NCBI GenBank assembly: GCA_017533785.1
Contig: JAFWII010000023.1
Span: forward strand, 1 to 32,205
Origin: Erysipelotrichaceae bacterium
GTDB lineage: Bacteria > Bacillota_I > Bacilli_A > Erysipelotrichales > Erysipelotrichaceae
DNA length: 32,205 bases
Reading direction: 5' to 3'
Shown here one piece after another: positions 9,319 to 17,092 of this stretch. The number at the start of each line of letters is the position of its first letter. Position 1 is the first letter of the stretch. Made by a program: the position numbers and the translations under genes. The notes under the pieces are model-generated. The model had not been told where the DNA came from. It saw only the letters and a program-made list of their open reading frames with translations, and made no database searches.

Positions 9319-10752
9319 TTATGGAAGGATGAGTTCCTTATCGTCGGTATATATGCTTACCTGCGTTATCTTGGACAGAACTCTCAGCTGGTCGATGCTG
9401 AGCGGTTCATAGACGGTGTATCCGTATTGTCCGGAATCATCATAATGCACATAATTGCCTTCACCGGTGAAATTATCGCGGATCGAAAGGTATCCTGTAT
9501 TGGTTCGATCCTGATCTGATTTCGTGTAATAGTCTTCGATCGCCTTTTCCCTGCTGTTTTCCATGATCTTCATTGCCTCGCTGTATTGCGGTTCATTCAT
9601 TAGCCGTTCCGGTATCTGCAATTCAACAAACACGCTTACATATTCGCTCTTGATCTCGAGTTCCTCGCAGTCCTCTTTGCTCAGCGGGCCGTTATAGACG
9701 TACGAAACTGATTTCGGGTTATGATCATACATTCTGGAGAGACCGAAACCCTGTGTTTTGTTGGCGGCAAGTCCGACCAGCAGTGAAAGTATGATCGAAA
9801 TGGCGAAGAATACGAAGGTCTTCGGTTCGAAACGGATCTTGCGCCGGTAAACGAAGTTCGCGACTGTGAAGATGAACAGCAGAAGGATGTAGTAGATGAT
9901 GGAATCCTTGAAGAAACTGATAAAGTTCCTGTTTCCCCAGAAGAAAGTGATCATGCAGAGAATGGCGAAAGCATAGAAGTAGATCACGAAGGGATATGCG
10001 AAGAAATGATCGGAGATCTGTTCGGCTCTTTCCGCTTTTCTGTCCACGACTTCCCTGGACAGCAGCACATACGCGATCACGGCATATACGGCAAGGACGA
10101 TGTAGTAAACGATCCTTTTCGAACCGCCGCCAACGATGTTTCCGCAAAGGAATGCCGGAGAAAGATAACGCACACCATCGAGAAGACTGGACCAGTAGCT
10201 CATGCCGGCGACATGCGTTTCAAAGAAGACGCCGAGCACGATATAGATCATCAGCGGCATAGCGGTATAGGCGGCGATCATGACCATTCCGTCAAACAGC
10301 GTATTCGCGAAAGAGAAGAACAGGCTGTTGACCAGCGTCAGCACAGCGACAGTCAGCAGTCCGCAGAACAGTATCCTGAACAGTTCCGTGATCTCGATAT
10401 GTCCGCCGGCAAGTCCGATGATCCCGGAAATGACCGCACCGACCAGGAACGGGCAGTACGAGACCAGGGCGGAGAACAGCAGATTCGTGTTCAGCAGTTC
10501 CCGACGCGATACCGGCAGCGAAAAATACGAGTCGGTCGCATTTTTCGACTGGATGAAACGCAGCAGATATGGCGGCAGGATATAGCAGGTGCCGAACATA
10601 AAGACGTAGCCGATGATCCAGGATACATAGTAGTTTCCGGTACGCATCGAACTGATATACGGCGTCAGCATCAGCGCCAGATTCATAATGAACAGGAAGA
10701 CAACAAGGATCTTCTTGCTCTTGAGAAGATAAGTGAATACATTTTTATTCAT
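9319..10752 (-). CDS. ABC-2-type transporter permease (YtrC/D-like)
   Basis: Integral membrane partner of the ATPase encoded just upstream. With the chosen start it has 477 residues. The first ~340 residues hold about eight to ten hydrophobic segments; the motif ATDSYFSLPVSRRELLNTNLL after the second helix is typical of ABC-2 permeases that couple to YtrB-like ATPases. The last ~110 residues are soluble and charged, likely a domain outside the membrane. The chosen ATG overlaps the ATPase stop by 8 bases (ATGAATAA) with a GAGG Shine-Dalgarno; an in-frame ATG four codons earlier is possible. Substrate unknown; related operons respond to cell-wall-active antibiotics (family knowledge). Confidence 0.8.
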   Translation of the reverse strand: MNKNVFTYLLKSKKILVVFLFIMNLALMLTPYISSMRTGNYYVSWIIGYVFMFGTCYILPPYLLRFIQSKNATDSYFSLPVSRRELLNTNLLFSALVSYCPFLVGAVISGIIGLAGGHIEITELFRILFCGLLTVAVLTLVNSLFFSFANTLFDGMVMIAAYTAMPLMIYIVLGVFFETHVAGMSYWSSLLDGVRYLSPAFLCGNIVGGGSKRIVYYIVLAVYAVIAYVLLSREVVDRKAERAEQISDHFFAYPFVIYFYAFAILCMITFFWGNRNFISFFKDSIIYYILLLFIFTVANFVYRRKIRFEPKTFVFFAISIILSLLVGLAANKTQGFGLSRMYDHNPKSVSYVYNGPLSKEDCEELEIKSEYVSVFVELQIPERLMNEPQYSEAMKIMENSREKAIEDYYTKSDQDRTNTGYLSIRDNFTGEGNYVHYDDSGQYGYTVYEPLSIDQLRVLSKITQVSIYTDDKELILP

Positions 10753-11632
10753 GTTCAGCCTCATTTCTGCTCTCTACTTCATAGATAAAGAGCTCTTCAA
10801 AATTGACAGGCAGCACGTCGATCAGAAGCGGATCCTTTTTCTGCAGCTCAGTACGCACGTCCTCCTCGTTTCCGCGGATAACGAGCTGGTAGACTCTTCC
10901 CTGCTTCTCAAAACGGACAACATCCAGAGAGGCGAAATCCTCTTTTCCATATTCTTCCGTAAAGGCAAGCTGATATTTGTTGATATTCTCCTTGGACTCG
11001 AGCAGATCGCCGTAAGTCGACATATGGGTATCTTCCAGGATACCGAAGGAATCACAGATATCCTCCAGTTCCTTCAGGGAATGGCTCGAGATGATGACAG
11101 AGATCCCGGTCTCCTCGATCAGTTCGGCGAGCGCCTTCTTGAAACTCAAACGGATCAGCGGATCCAGGCCGTCAAATGCTTCATCCAGGAGCAGAAGCTT
11201 CGGATGAACAGCGAGCGCGAACAGCAGTGACGTCTGCCGCTTCATGCCCTTCGAAAAATTCGAGATCGAGATCTTCGGATCCAGATGGAACATCTGCAGA
11301 TATTTTTTGTAAGCTTCTTCATCAAGATCGTAAAAGGTCTCGTAATAGGTCTTCATGGTCTCGATCGTAGATCCGTAAGGATAATACGGGTCGTCCGAAA
11401 CGTAAAGAATGTCTTTGCGCGCGGAAGGATCGTTATAGGTGTTCTGTCCGTTCAGCAGAACTTCGCCCTGCTCCGGACGGTAGACGCCTGAGATGACTCT
11501 CAGCAAAGTCGATTTACCGGCGCCGTTAACGCCGACAAGACCGAAGATCGAACCGTCTTCGACTTTAAAACACACGTTATTCAATACATCCTTTTCACCA
11601 AAGGATTTTGAGATATTCTCAATTAACAGCAT
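10745..11632 (-). CDS. ABC transporter ATP-binding protein (YtrB-like)
   Basis: The 295-residue ATPase energises the permease encoded downstream. Walker A is GVNGAGKST (residues about 33-41), the signature region is NFSKGMKRQ in place of LSGGQ (common in this subfamily), Walker B is LLLLDEAFDGLD, and the switch His is in ISSHSLKELEDI. A C-terminal ~80-residue extension is typical of multidrug/antibiotic-type ATPases. The gene begins 2 bases after the gntR stop codon; its AAGGAGGAAA Shine-Dalgarno lies in the gntR 3' end, so translation is likely coupled. Confidence 0.9.
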   Translation of the reverse strand: MLLIENISKSFGEKDVLNNVCFKVEDGSIFGLVGVNGAGKSTLLRVISGVYRPEQGEVLLNGQNTYNDPSARKDILYVSDDPYYPYGSTIETMKTYYETFYDLDEEAYKKYLQMFHLDPKISISNFSKGMKRQTSLLFALAVHPKLLLLDEAFDGLDPLIRLSFKKALAELIEETGISVIISSHSLKELEDICDSFGILEDTHMSTYGDLLESKENINKYQLAFTEEYGKEDFASLDVVRFEKQGRVYQLVIRGNEEDVRTELQKKDPLLIDVLPVNFEELFIYEVESRNEAEHE

Positions 11633-11634
11633 AC

Positions 11635-11991
11635 TCAGTTTTCCTCCTTGAAAAGTTCCTCGACCGCTGCAACGAGTTCTTCTTTGCGGACTCCTCCGTC
11701 CTTCAGCGGTGTCAGGTACTTGATCAGCTGCTCGTGATCATACAGACCGGAATAGTGCTTTTCAGCAACGTAAGCCCCCTTCTTCTGCAGCGTGTAGATC
11801 ACGCCTTCTTTTTCAAGCTCCTGATAGGCTTTTGCAACTGTGTTCGGATTGATGCCGTTTTCCTGCGCCAGCTGTCTTACTGACGGCAGCTGTTCGTTCG
11901 GCTTCAGGATCCCAAGTTCCACAAAGCGGACGATCTGCTGCCGGATCTGCTCGTAGATCGGCTGTTTGCCCTGTAGATTTATATAGAACAT
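11635..11991 (-). CDS. GntR-family transcriptional regulator, YtrA subfamily
   Basis: A 118-residue regulator with an N-terminal winged helix (QPIYEQIRQQIVRFVELGI, then LPSVRQLAQENGINPNTVAKAYQELEKEGVI, residues about 10-70) and a short C-terminal helical dimerisation segment. The size and the absence of a ligand-binding domain mark the YtrA subfamily, which represses its own ABC transporter operon. The start at 11991 has an AAAGGAGAG Shine-Dalgarno; 20 extra in-frame codons upstream would run through the promoter. First gene of a three-gene operon with the ATPase and permease. Confidence 0.9.
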   Translation of the reverse strand: MFYINLQGKQPIYEQIRQQIVRFVELGILKPNEQLPSVRQLAQENGINPNTVAKAYQELEKEGVIYTLQKKGAYVAEKHYSGLYDHEQLIKYLTPLKDGGVRKEELVAAVEELFKEEN

Positions 11992-12003
11992 AGCTCTCCT
12001 TTC

Positions 12004-12032
12004 TGTACTATCTGTATTAAGTGTATTATCTG
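12004..12032. promoter_or_regulatory. Candidate GntR/YtrA operator
   Basis: On the minus strand two near-identical 11-mers, CAGATAATACA and CAGATAGTACA, are spaced 18 bases start-to-start and flank the -10 box of the gntR promoter. An AGTGTA/TACACT half-site, the element I recall for B. subtilis YtrA, coincides with the -10 box. The partner half-site at the usual spacing is not intact. Confidence 0.45.
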
Positions 12033-12048
12033 TCTGTCTGCTTGTCAA
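12020..12048 (-). promoter_or_regulatory. Promoter of the gntR-ABC operon
   Basis: Minus strand: perfect TTGACA (12043-12048), 17-base spacer, TACACT (12020-12025). The -35 box begins right after the T run of the preceding terminator. Confidence 0.75.
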
Positions 12049-12052
12049 CAAA

Positions 12053-12072
12053 AAAGGAGCCGAAGCTCCTTT
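12053..12072 (-). terminator. Terminator of the asp23-fakA operon
   Basis: 8-bp stem AAAGGAGC/GCTCCTTT with a CGAA loop, followed on the minus strand by T6, 23 bases after the stop codon. Confidence 0.9.
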
Positions 12073-12095
12073 AAGATTTGATGAAGTTCTTTATC

Positions 12096-13760
12096 CTATT
12101 CAACGCCGAACAGATACGCGTAGACCGGCTGGTCACCCTTGACGACATCCGCTTCCATCTCGGTGTTTTCTTCGATGTAGGCGACGATCTCGTCTGTCTC
12201 GCTCTCATTGGCGTCTTCGCCGGTGATGATCGTGATCAGCTCCGCGTCATCCTTCTTGGCCATCTCGTCGATCAGTTTCTGTACGACTTCGAGCTTGTTC
12301 TTGCCGGAAGCGACGATCGACTTGTTGGTCATGCCGATGAAGTCACCCTCTTCGACATGGACACCGTCCAGGCTGGTATCGCGGACAGCGTAAGTCAGCG
12401 AACCGGACTGAACGTTCTGACGCGCATTCTCCATCTCGGTGATATTCTCCTCGAGGGAGTTCTCCGGGTTGAACATGCTCAGAGCGCTGATGCCTTCCGG
12501 GATCGTCTTGGTCGTCAGGACCGTGATGTCGCGGTCATCGCAGATATCCTTTGCCTGGTTGGCTGCCAGGATGATATTGGAGTTGTTCGGCAGGATAATG
12601 ATATGATCCGCGTTCAGCTTTTCGATCTCTTTCGCGAAATCTTCGGTGGACGGGTTCATCGTCTGACCGCCGTTGATAATGACATCGGCACGCAGATCCT
12701 TGAAGACCTTATGCAGGCCGGCGCCGGCAGCAACGGTAATGATGCCGAATTTCTGTTTTTCCTTCTTGGCGACCGGAATATCGACGAGCTGCGGCTTGTG
12801 AGCGGCACGCTCGATCGCGGAATGCTGTTCCTGCATGTTCTCGATCTTCAGCTTGACGAATTCACCGTAGTTCTGCCCGATATTCAGAGCTTCGCCGGGA
12901 GTCAGCGTATGAACGTGGACCTTGACGAGTTCCTCGTCTCTGGCAACGACCAGCGAATTGCCGATCGCGGACAGACGGGAACGGAAAGCGATCTCGTTGA
13001 ACTTGCTGATCTGGTCTTCCGCCAGACGGAGGATGAATTCCGTGCAGTAGCCGAATTCGTCGTTTTCGAATTCAAGCGCCGCGAACTGAAGGTCATCATC
13101 TGCGGAAGCCTTTTCCGACGCGGTCTCGGAGACGAACGGTTTCCCGAGAGCGCAGGCTTTGAAACCTTCGATGATCTTTAACAGACCGGCACCGCCGGAG
13201 TCGACAACGCCGACCTCTTTCAGCACCGGGAGCAGATCCGGAGTGTGTTCCAGGGATTCCTGCATATATTTGTACAGGGCTTCGAAGTACTCTTCAACGC
13301 TCATCTCCGGATTTGCTTCGAAATCGTGGTTCGCATACCAGGAGCCTTCACGGACAACGGTCAGGATCGTGCCTTCGACCGGTTTCATGATCGCACGGTA
13401 AGCGACCCGTGCGCCGTTTTCGAAACCCTTGGCGAGATCCCCGACCTCGATCGTCTCCTTGCCCTCGATGTGCTGGTAGAGACCGCTGAAGATACGGGAA
13501 GTGATGACACCGCTGTTGCCGCGGGCACCCATCAGCAGTCCTTTGGAAAGAGCCTTCGCGATATCGGTAACGGAATCGGATTCGCACGCGAGCGCGTCCT
13601 TCAGACCGTTGGTAAATGTCATGGACATATTCGTGCCGGTATCGCCGTCCGGTACCGGGAATACGTTCAGCGCGTTGATCTCTTTCTGATGATTGGTCAG
13701 ATTCGCGCAGCCGCTTTTCAGCAGTTCTTTAAAATATGCGCCGTCTACGATCTTTGTCAT
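12096..13760 (-). CDS. fakA: DAK-domain protein, fatty acid kinase FakA / YloV-like
   Basis: A 554-residue protein. The N-terminal DhaL/DAK2 kinase domain (about 1-200) contains NVFPVPDGDTGTNMSMT (PDGDTGTN at 37-44, metal and ATP phosphate contacts) and GARGNSGVITSRIFSGL. A middle domain (about 225-320) and a C-terminal DegV-like domain complete the FakA/YloV architecture. FakA phosphorylates fatty acids bound to FakB for entry into phospholipid synthesis (family knowledge); no FakB is in the window. The ATG overlaps the Asp23-like gene's stop codon by one base (TGATG), and the same gene pair (yloU-yloV) occurs in B. subtilis, supporting the call. Confidence 0.88.
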   Translation of the reverse strand: MTKIVDGAYFKELLKSGCANLTNHQKEINALNVFPVPDGDTGTNMSMTFTNGLKDALACESDSVTDIAKALSKGLLMGARGNSGVITSRIFSGLYQHIEGKETIEVGDLAKGFENGARVAYRAIMKPVEGTILTVVREGSWYANHDFEANPEMSVEEYFEALYKYMQESLEHTPDLLPVLKEVGVVDSGGAGLLKIIEGFKACALGKPFVSETASEKASADDDLQFAALEFENDEFGYCTEFILRLAEDQISKFNEIAFRSRLSAIGNSLVVARDEELVKVHVHTLTPGEALNIGQNYGEFVKLKIENMQEQHSAIERAAHKPQLVDIPVAKKEKQKFGIITVAAGAGLHKVFKDLRADVIINGGQTMNPSTEDFAKEIEKLNADHIIILPNNSNIILAANQAKDICDDRDITVLTTKTIPEGISALSMFNPENSLEENITEMENARQNVQSGSLTYAVRDTSLDGVHVEEGDFIGMTNKSIVASGKNKLEVVQKLIDEMAKKDDAELITIITGEDANESETDEIVAYIEENTEMEADVVKGDQPVYAYLFGVE

Positions 13761-14119
13761 CAGCCGACTACCTTGACTCCCTGAACATAGACATTGACGG
13801 AGTCAACATCCATTTTCAGAGCCTTTTCCAGCGTATATTTCACGCGTTTCTGAACTTCCTTGACGACTTCGGAAATGCGAACGCCGTAGCTGACGATGAT
13901 ATAAAGATCGACTACGAGTCCGTTCGGTGTATTCTTGACGATAACGCCTTTGGAATAGTTTTCCTTTTTCAGAAGTTCGTTCAATCTGTCTTTAATGACT
14001 TTCTGGCTTGTCATACCGACGACACCGTAACTCTCGGTAACAGCTCCGCCAGCTAGAACGGCGATCGCTTCGTCGGAAATCTTGATCTCACCTAATGAGG
14101 TATCTTTACGAATTGCCAT
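13760..14119 (-). CDS. Asp23/Gls24-family envelope stress protein (YloU-like)
   Basis: 119 residues, the typical small Asp23/YloU size. Recognisable segments are GEIKISDEAIAVLAGGAVTESYGVVGM near the N-terminus (quoted in part: ISDEAIAVLAGGAVTESYGV) and VDLYIIVSYGVRISEVVKEV in the second half, which match the family pattern. The family is linked to membrane lipid and cell-envelope homeostasis; the molecular role is poorly known. It is the first gene of a two-gene operon with the fatty-acid-kinase-like gene. AAGGAGGT provides a strong Shine-Dalgarno. Confidence 0.9.
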   Translation of the reverse strand: MAIRKDTSLGEIKISDEAIAVLAGGAVTESYGVVGMTSQKVIKDRLNELLKKENYSKGVIVKNTPNGLVVDLYIIVSYGVRISEVVKEVQKRVKYTLEKALKMDVDSVNVYVQGVKVVG

Positions 14120-14156
14120 AAGACCTCCTTAAAAAATGTCTTTTTCAAACGACAAT

Positions 14157-14165
14157 ATTATATCA
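14157..14165 (-). promoter_or_regulatory. Extended -10 promoter of the asp23-fakA operon
   Basis: Minus strand TGATATAAT, identical to the glnS extended -10 box. The -35 region (TTTCAA) is weak. It leaves a ~30-base leader with the Shine-Dalgarno. Confidence 0.65.
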
Positions 14166-14224
14166 GTTTCCCCTATGAATTGAAAGAAAGCGCCCTTTAT
14201 ACCGGTGTTACACAATCTTTTGTT

Positions 14225-14253
14225 TTGACAGTTTTCCGGGAAAAAACTATCCT
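14225..14253 (+). promoter_or_regulatory. Possible plus-strand promoter in the rbfA-asp23 gap
   Basis: Perfect TTGACA, 17-base spacer, TATCCT. No plus-strand gene follows; a transcript would reach the hairpin at 14321-14343 after about 80 bases. It may be fortuitous. Confidence 0.3.
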
Positions 14254-14320
14254 TATTTATTTTGAAACAGGCTTTTATACATACTGAAAAATATATCGTT
14301 TTTCAATATCGAAAGAAAAA

Positions 14321-14343
14321 GGCGTATCCGTTGCGGATTCGCC
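14321..14343 (-). terminator. Terminator of the rimP-rbfA operon
   Basis: 10-bp stem with one mismatch (GGCGAATCCG with CGGATACGCC on the minus strand, 3-base loop), followed by TTTTTCTTTC, 9 bases after the rbfA stop codon. Confidence 0.85.
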
Positions 14344-14352
14344 TGTATTTCT

Positions 14353-14718
14353 TTATTCTTCGCCGCGGTCTTCGTTCTCAGAAGAGATCTTATGGATGAT
14401 CTCTTCGATCCGGTTCGCTTCCTGAAGACTTTCATCGATCAGGAAATGCAGTTCCGGGACTTTGTGCAGTTTTACCTTTTTGGCGCACTGACTGCGCACA
14501 TAGCCTTTCGCGTTATTGAGCACCCGCAGGCCGGCATCGTTTCTTTCCTTTTTCCCGAGGAAGGAAACATAGACCTTAGCGTGGCTCAGATCCGGTGAAA
14601 CGCGTACTTCAGAAACGGTCACGAAACCGAGTTTCGGATCGTTGAAGTCTTTCTGCAGGATCAGTGTGATCTCACGGTAAAGAAGCGACTCGATCTTGGC
14701 CAGATTTGCGCTCGCCAT
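14353..14718 (-). CDS. rbfA: Ribosome-binding factor A
   Basis: Small 30S maturation factor needed for 16S rRNA 5'-end processing and cold adaptation. With the start at 14718 it has 121 residues, as usual. Features include the N-terminal helix (ANLAKIESLLYREITLIL), the LGFVTVSEVRVSPDLSHAKV core strand pair and a KH-type fold. The ATG overlaps the infB stop codon (TAATG). The upstream in-frame ORF extension is only the infB 3' end read in another frame. It is the last gene of the rimP operon and is followed by a terminator. Confidence 0.95.
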   Translation of the reverse strand: MASANLAKIESLLYREITLILQKDFNDPKLGFVTVSEVRVSPDLSHAKVYVSFLGKKERNDAGLRVLNNAKGYVRSQCAKKVKLHKVPELHFLIDESLQEANRIEEIIHKISSENEDRGEE

Positions 14719-16541
14719 TACTCGACCGGGACCTCCACGTCGACATAGGCTTCGACGATATCGCCTTCTTTGATATCGTTGTAGTTCGTCAGCGTAAGAC
14801 CGCACTCGTAACCGCTCTGAACTTCCTTGGCGTCGTTTTCGAAACGCTTCAGGGAACCGAGACGGCCGGTGTAGATGACGACGCCGTCACGGATCAGACG
14901 GACGCCGCAGTCACGCTCAAGTTTGCCGTCGATGACCATGGAACCGGCGATCGTACCGACCTTGGAGACCTTGTAGATCTTACGGACTTCTGCCTGGCCG
15001 ATGACCTTTTCTTCAAAGACCGGCGCCAGCATGCCCTTCATGGCGGCTTCCATTTCTTCGACTGCCTTGTAGATGATCGTGTGCAGACGGATATCGACAC
15101 CTTCGTCTGCGGCTTTCTTACGGACGATCGCACTCGGACGGACGTTGAAGCCATAGATCACGGCATTGGAGACCTTCGCCAGCATGACGTCCGATTCGGA
15201 GATCGCACCGGCGGAAGAACGGATGACGTTGACCTTGACACCGTCGACTTCGATCTTGGACAGAGAACTGGCGACTGCTTCGGAAGTACCTTGAACGTCG
15301 GATTTGACGATGACCGGGATCTCCTGGACTTCGCCGCTCTCGATCTGGGCAGCCAGATCATCGAGGGACATCGCCGAGGTGTTGCGTCTTTCTCTTTCGA
15401 TCTTTTCGCGGTTGAGCTGTTCAGCAACGGCTCTGGCCTTCTTTTCACTGTCAAATACCTTGAAGTGATCGCCGGCTGTCGGAACATCGCTCAGGCCGAT
15501 GATCTCGACCGGAGAGGACGGGATCGCTTCCTTGATCTCTCTGCCGGTATCATCGTTCATCCGGCGCACACGGCCGGAGATCGCGCCGACGACCAGATAG
15601 TCGCCCTGATGCAGGGTACCGTTCTGGACGAGCAGCGTCGTGACCGGACCGCGTCCCTTATCGAGCTTCGCTTCAATGGCGGTACCGACGGCTGCCTTTT
15701 TCGGATTGGCCTTCAGTTCCTTCATTTCCGCAACGACCAGGATCGTTTCAAGCAGTTCCTGGACACCGAGGCCGGTCTTGGCGGAACAGTTGACAAAGAT
15801 CGTTTCGCCGCCCCATTCCTCGCACATGACGCCGTTTTCGGCCATTTCCTGCTTGACTCTGTCCGGATTCGCATGCGGCTTATCCATCTTGTTGACTGCG
15901 ACGATCATCGGAACGCCCGCCGCACGGGCATGGTCGATCGCTTCCTTGGTCTGCGGCATGACGCCGTCATCCGCGGCAACGACGATGATCGCGATATCGG
16001 TAACACTGGCACCACGGGCACGCATGGCTGTGAATGCCTCGTGTCCGGGGGTATCGATGAAGGTCACGGGCTGGCCGTTGACTTCGATCTGGTACGCACC
16101 GATATGCTGGGTGATGCCGCCGAACTCCCCTTCCACGACTTTCGTGGAACGGATGTAGTCCAGCAGCGTCGTCTTACCGTGGTCGACGTGACCCATGATC
16201 GTTACGATCGGCGCTCTGCCAACCAGATCCTTCGGATCATCCTTTTCATCGACCAGCAGGTCTTTCTCTTCTGTCTCCTCCTTGGTGGCGTCGACATTGA
16301 ATTCCAAACAGACGAGTTCGACGGATTCATCGTCAAGGACCGAGTTGATCGTTACCATCTTCGATAACATGAACAGGACCTTAATGATCTCGCCGGAATT
16401 GCGTCCGAGTTTTTCGGCTAACTGGGAAACTGTGATTCCCTCCTGGTAGGTTATGGCTTTGACTTGTTCTTTGACCTGTGCGGGTCTGTATTCCTTGTTA
16501 TTGTTTCGCTTGTTATTGTTGTTTCTTCGTACTTTCGCCAT
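14718..16541 (-). CDS. infB: Translation initiation factor IF-2
   Basis: GTPase that brings fMet-tRNA to the 30S subunit and promotes subunit joining. It has 607 residues from the ATG at 16541, a short-form IF-2. An Asn/Arg/Lys-rich N-terminus ([16 protein letters not shown]) precedes an IF2_N helix domain, then the G domain with GHVDHGKT (117-124), DTPGHE (163-168) and NKMDK, and domains II-IV to the C-terminus. The AGGAGGG Shine-Dalgarno fits the ATG at 16541; a GTG two codons earlier is too close to it. The first 29 bases overlap the 3' end of the L7Ae-like gene. Confidence 0.97.
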   Translation of the reverse strand: MAKVRRNNNNKRNNNKEYRPAQVKEQVKAITYQEGITVSQLAEKLGRNSGEIIKVLFMLSKMVTINSVLDDESVELVCLEFNVDATKEETEEKDLLVDEKDDPKDLVGRAPIVTIMGHVDHGKTTLLDYIRSTKVVEGEFGGITQHIGAYQIEVNGQPVTFIDTPGHEAFTAMRARGASVTDIAIIVVAADDGVMPQTKEAIDHARAAGVPMIVAVNKMDKPHANPDRVKQEMAENGVMCEEWGGETIFVNCSAKTGLGVQELLETILVVAEMKELKANPKKAAVGTAIEAKLDKGRGPVTTLLVQNGTLHQGDYLVVGAISGRVRRMNDDTGREIKEAIPSSPVEIIGLSDVPTAGDHFKVFDSEKKARAVAEQLNREKIERERRNTSAMSLDDLAAQIESGEVQEIPVIVKSDVQGTSEAVASSLSKIEVDGVKVNVIRSSAGAISESDVMLAKVSNAVIYGFNVRPSAIVRKKAADEGVDIRLHTIIYKAVEEMEAAMKGMLAPVFEEKVIGQAEVRKIYKVSKVGTIAGSMVIDGKLERDCGVRLIRDGVVIYTGRLGSLKRFENDAKEVQSGYECGLTLTNYNDIKEGDIVEAYVDVEVPVE

Positions 16542-16839
16542 GCACACACCCTCCTTCTTTCAAAACGTTTTCTGCGAAACCCCGGTCCGTCAGCGCGAGG
16601 CTGCGGACGTTGCGCTTACCGACGGCAGCGCTGAGTTCTTCAGCGCTGAACGCGTCAGTATACGGGGTATTGTAATAACTGCATTTTTTTAGGATCCGCT
16701 CCCGGCTCTTTTCCGATATGTCGGAAGCGATGAAGACGATCTGGATCTTGCCTTCTCTGAACTGATTGAGAATCTCTTCTCCGTAAAGGATCTTTCCGGC
16801 TCTGCGGGCAAGCCCGAGAAGCTGCAGAGTCCTATTCAC
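16513..16839 (-). CDS. ylxQ: L7Ae-family ribosomal/K-turn-binding protein (YlxQ)
   Basis: 108 residues with the L7Ae/L30e/S12e fold: [20 protein letters not shown] at the N-terminus, then [20 protein letters not shown], and a C-terminal [13 protein letters not shown] helix. B. subtilis YlxQ (RplGA) binds kink-turn RNA; a role in ribosome or RNase P RNA biology is inferred. The GTG start at 16839 overlaps the ylxR stop by 8 bases and has AAGGAG upstream. Its 3' end extends 29 bases into infB. Confidence 0.88.
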   Translation of the reverse strand: MNRTLQLLGLARRAGKILYGEEILNQFREGKIQIVFIASDISEKSRERILKKCSYYNTPYTDAFSAEELSAAVGKRNVRSLALTDRGFAENVLKEGGCVHGESTKKQQ

Positions 16840-17089
16840 CGATCTCCTTTTTGATCGCTTCGTAGACCTCTTCGCTGATCTCCGTCTCAAGCGCTCTGCC
16901 GAGAGCGTTGCGCTTGCGGGCGGTCTCCAGCGCCTGCAGGTCCTTTTTCAGATAAGCACCTTTACCGTTCCGTTTGCCGGTCGGGTCAACTTCCACTGTC
17001 CCTTCCGGCGTCCGGACGATACGTAATAATTCCTTTTTCGGACAGGATTCTCCAGTCGCCACACAACGGCGCATCGGGATCTTTTTCAT
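16832..17089 (-). CDS. ylxR: YlxR-family RNA-binding protein (RnpM)
   Basis: 85 residues with the diagnostic RRCVATGESCPKKELLRIVR motif, then VEVDPTGKRNGKGAYL (the (N)GRGAYL-type patch). In B. subtilis this protein (RnpM) binds and modulates RNase P; the same role is likely. It begins 3 bases after nusA with a GAGGAG Shine-Dalgarno within the nusA tail and overlaps the next gene. Confidence 0.93.
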   Translation of the reverse strand: MKKIPMRRCVATGESCPKKELLRIVRTPEGTVEVDPTGKRNGKGAYLKKDLQALETARKRNALGRALETEISEEVYEAIKKEIGE

Positions 17090-17092
17090 CGA

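Noticed and set aside
10745..11632. Degenerate ABC signature (FSKGMKRQ for LSGGQ) as a sign of an inactive ATPase
   Set aside because: This variant is common in YtrB-like and other ABC-2 ATPases. Walker A, Walker B and the switch His are intact.
14706..16367. 553-codon plus-strand open frame opposite infB
   Set aside because: It is an Asp/Arg-rich shadow of the real infB gene. It shows no family motifs and no Shine-Dalgarno, while infB on the other strand is unmistakable.
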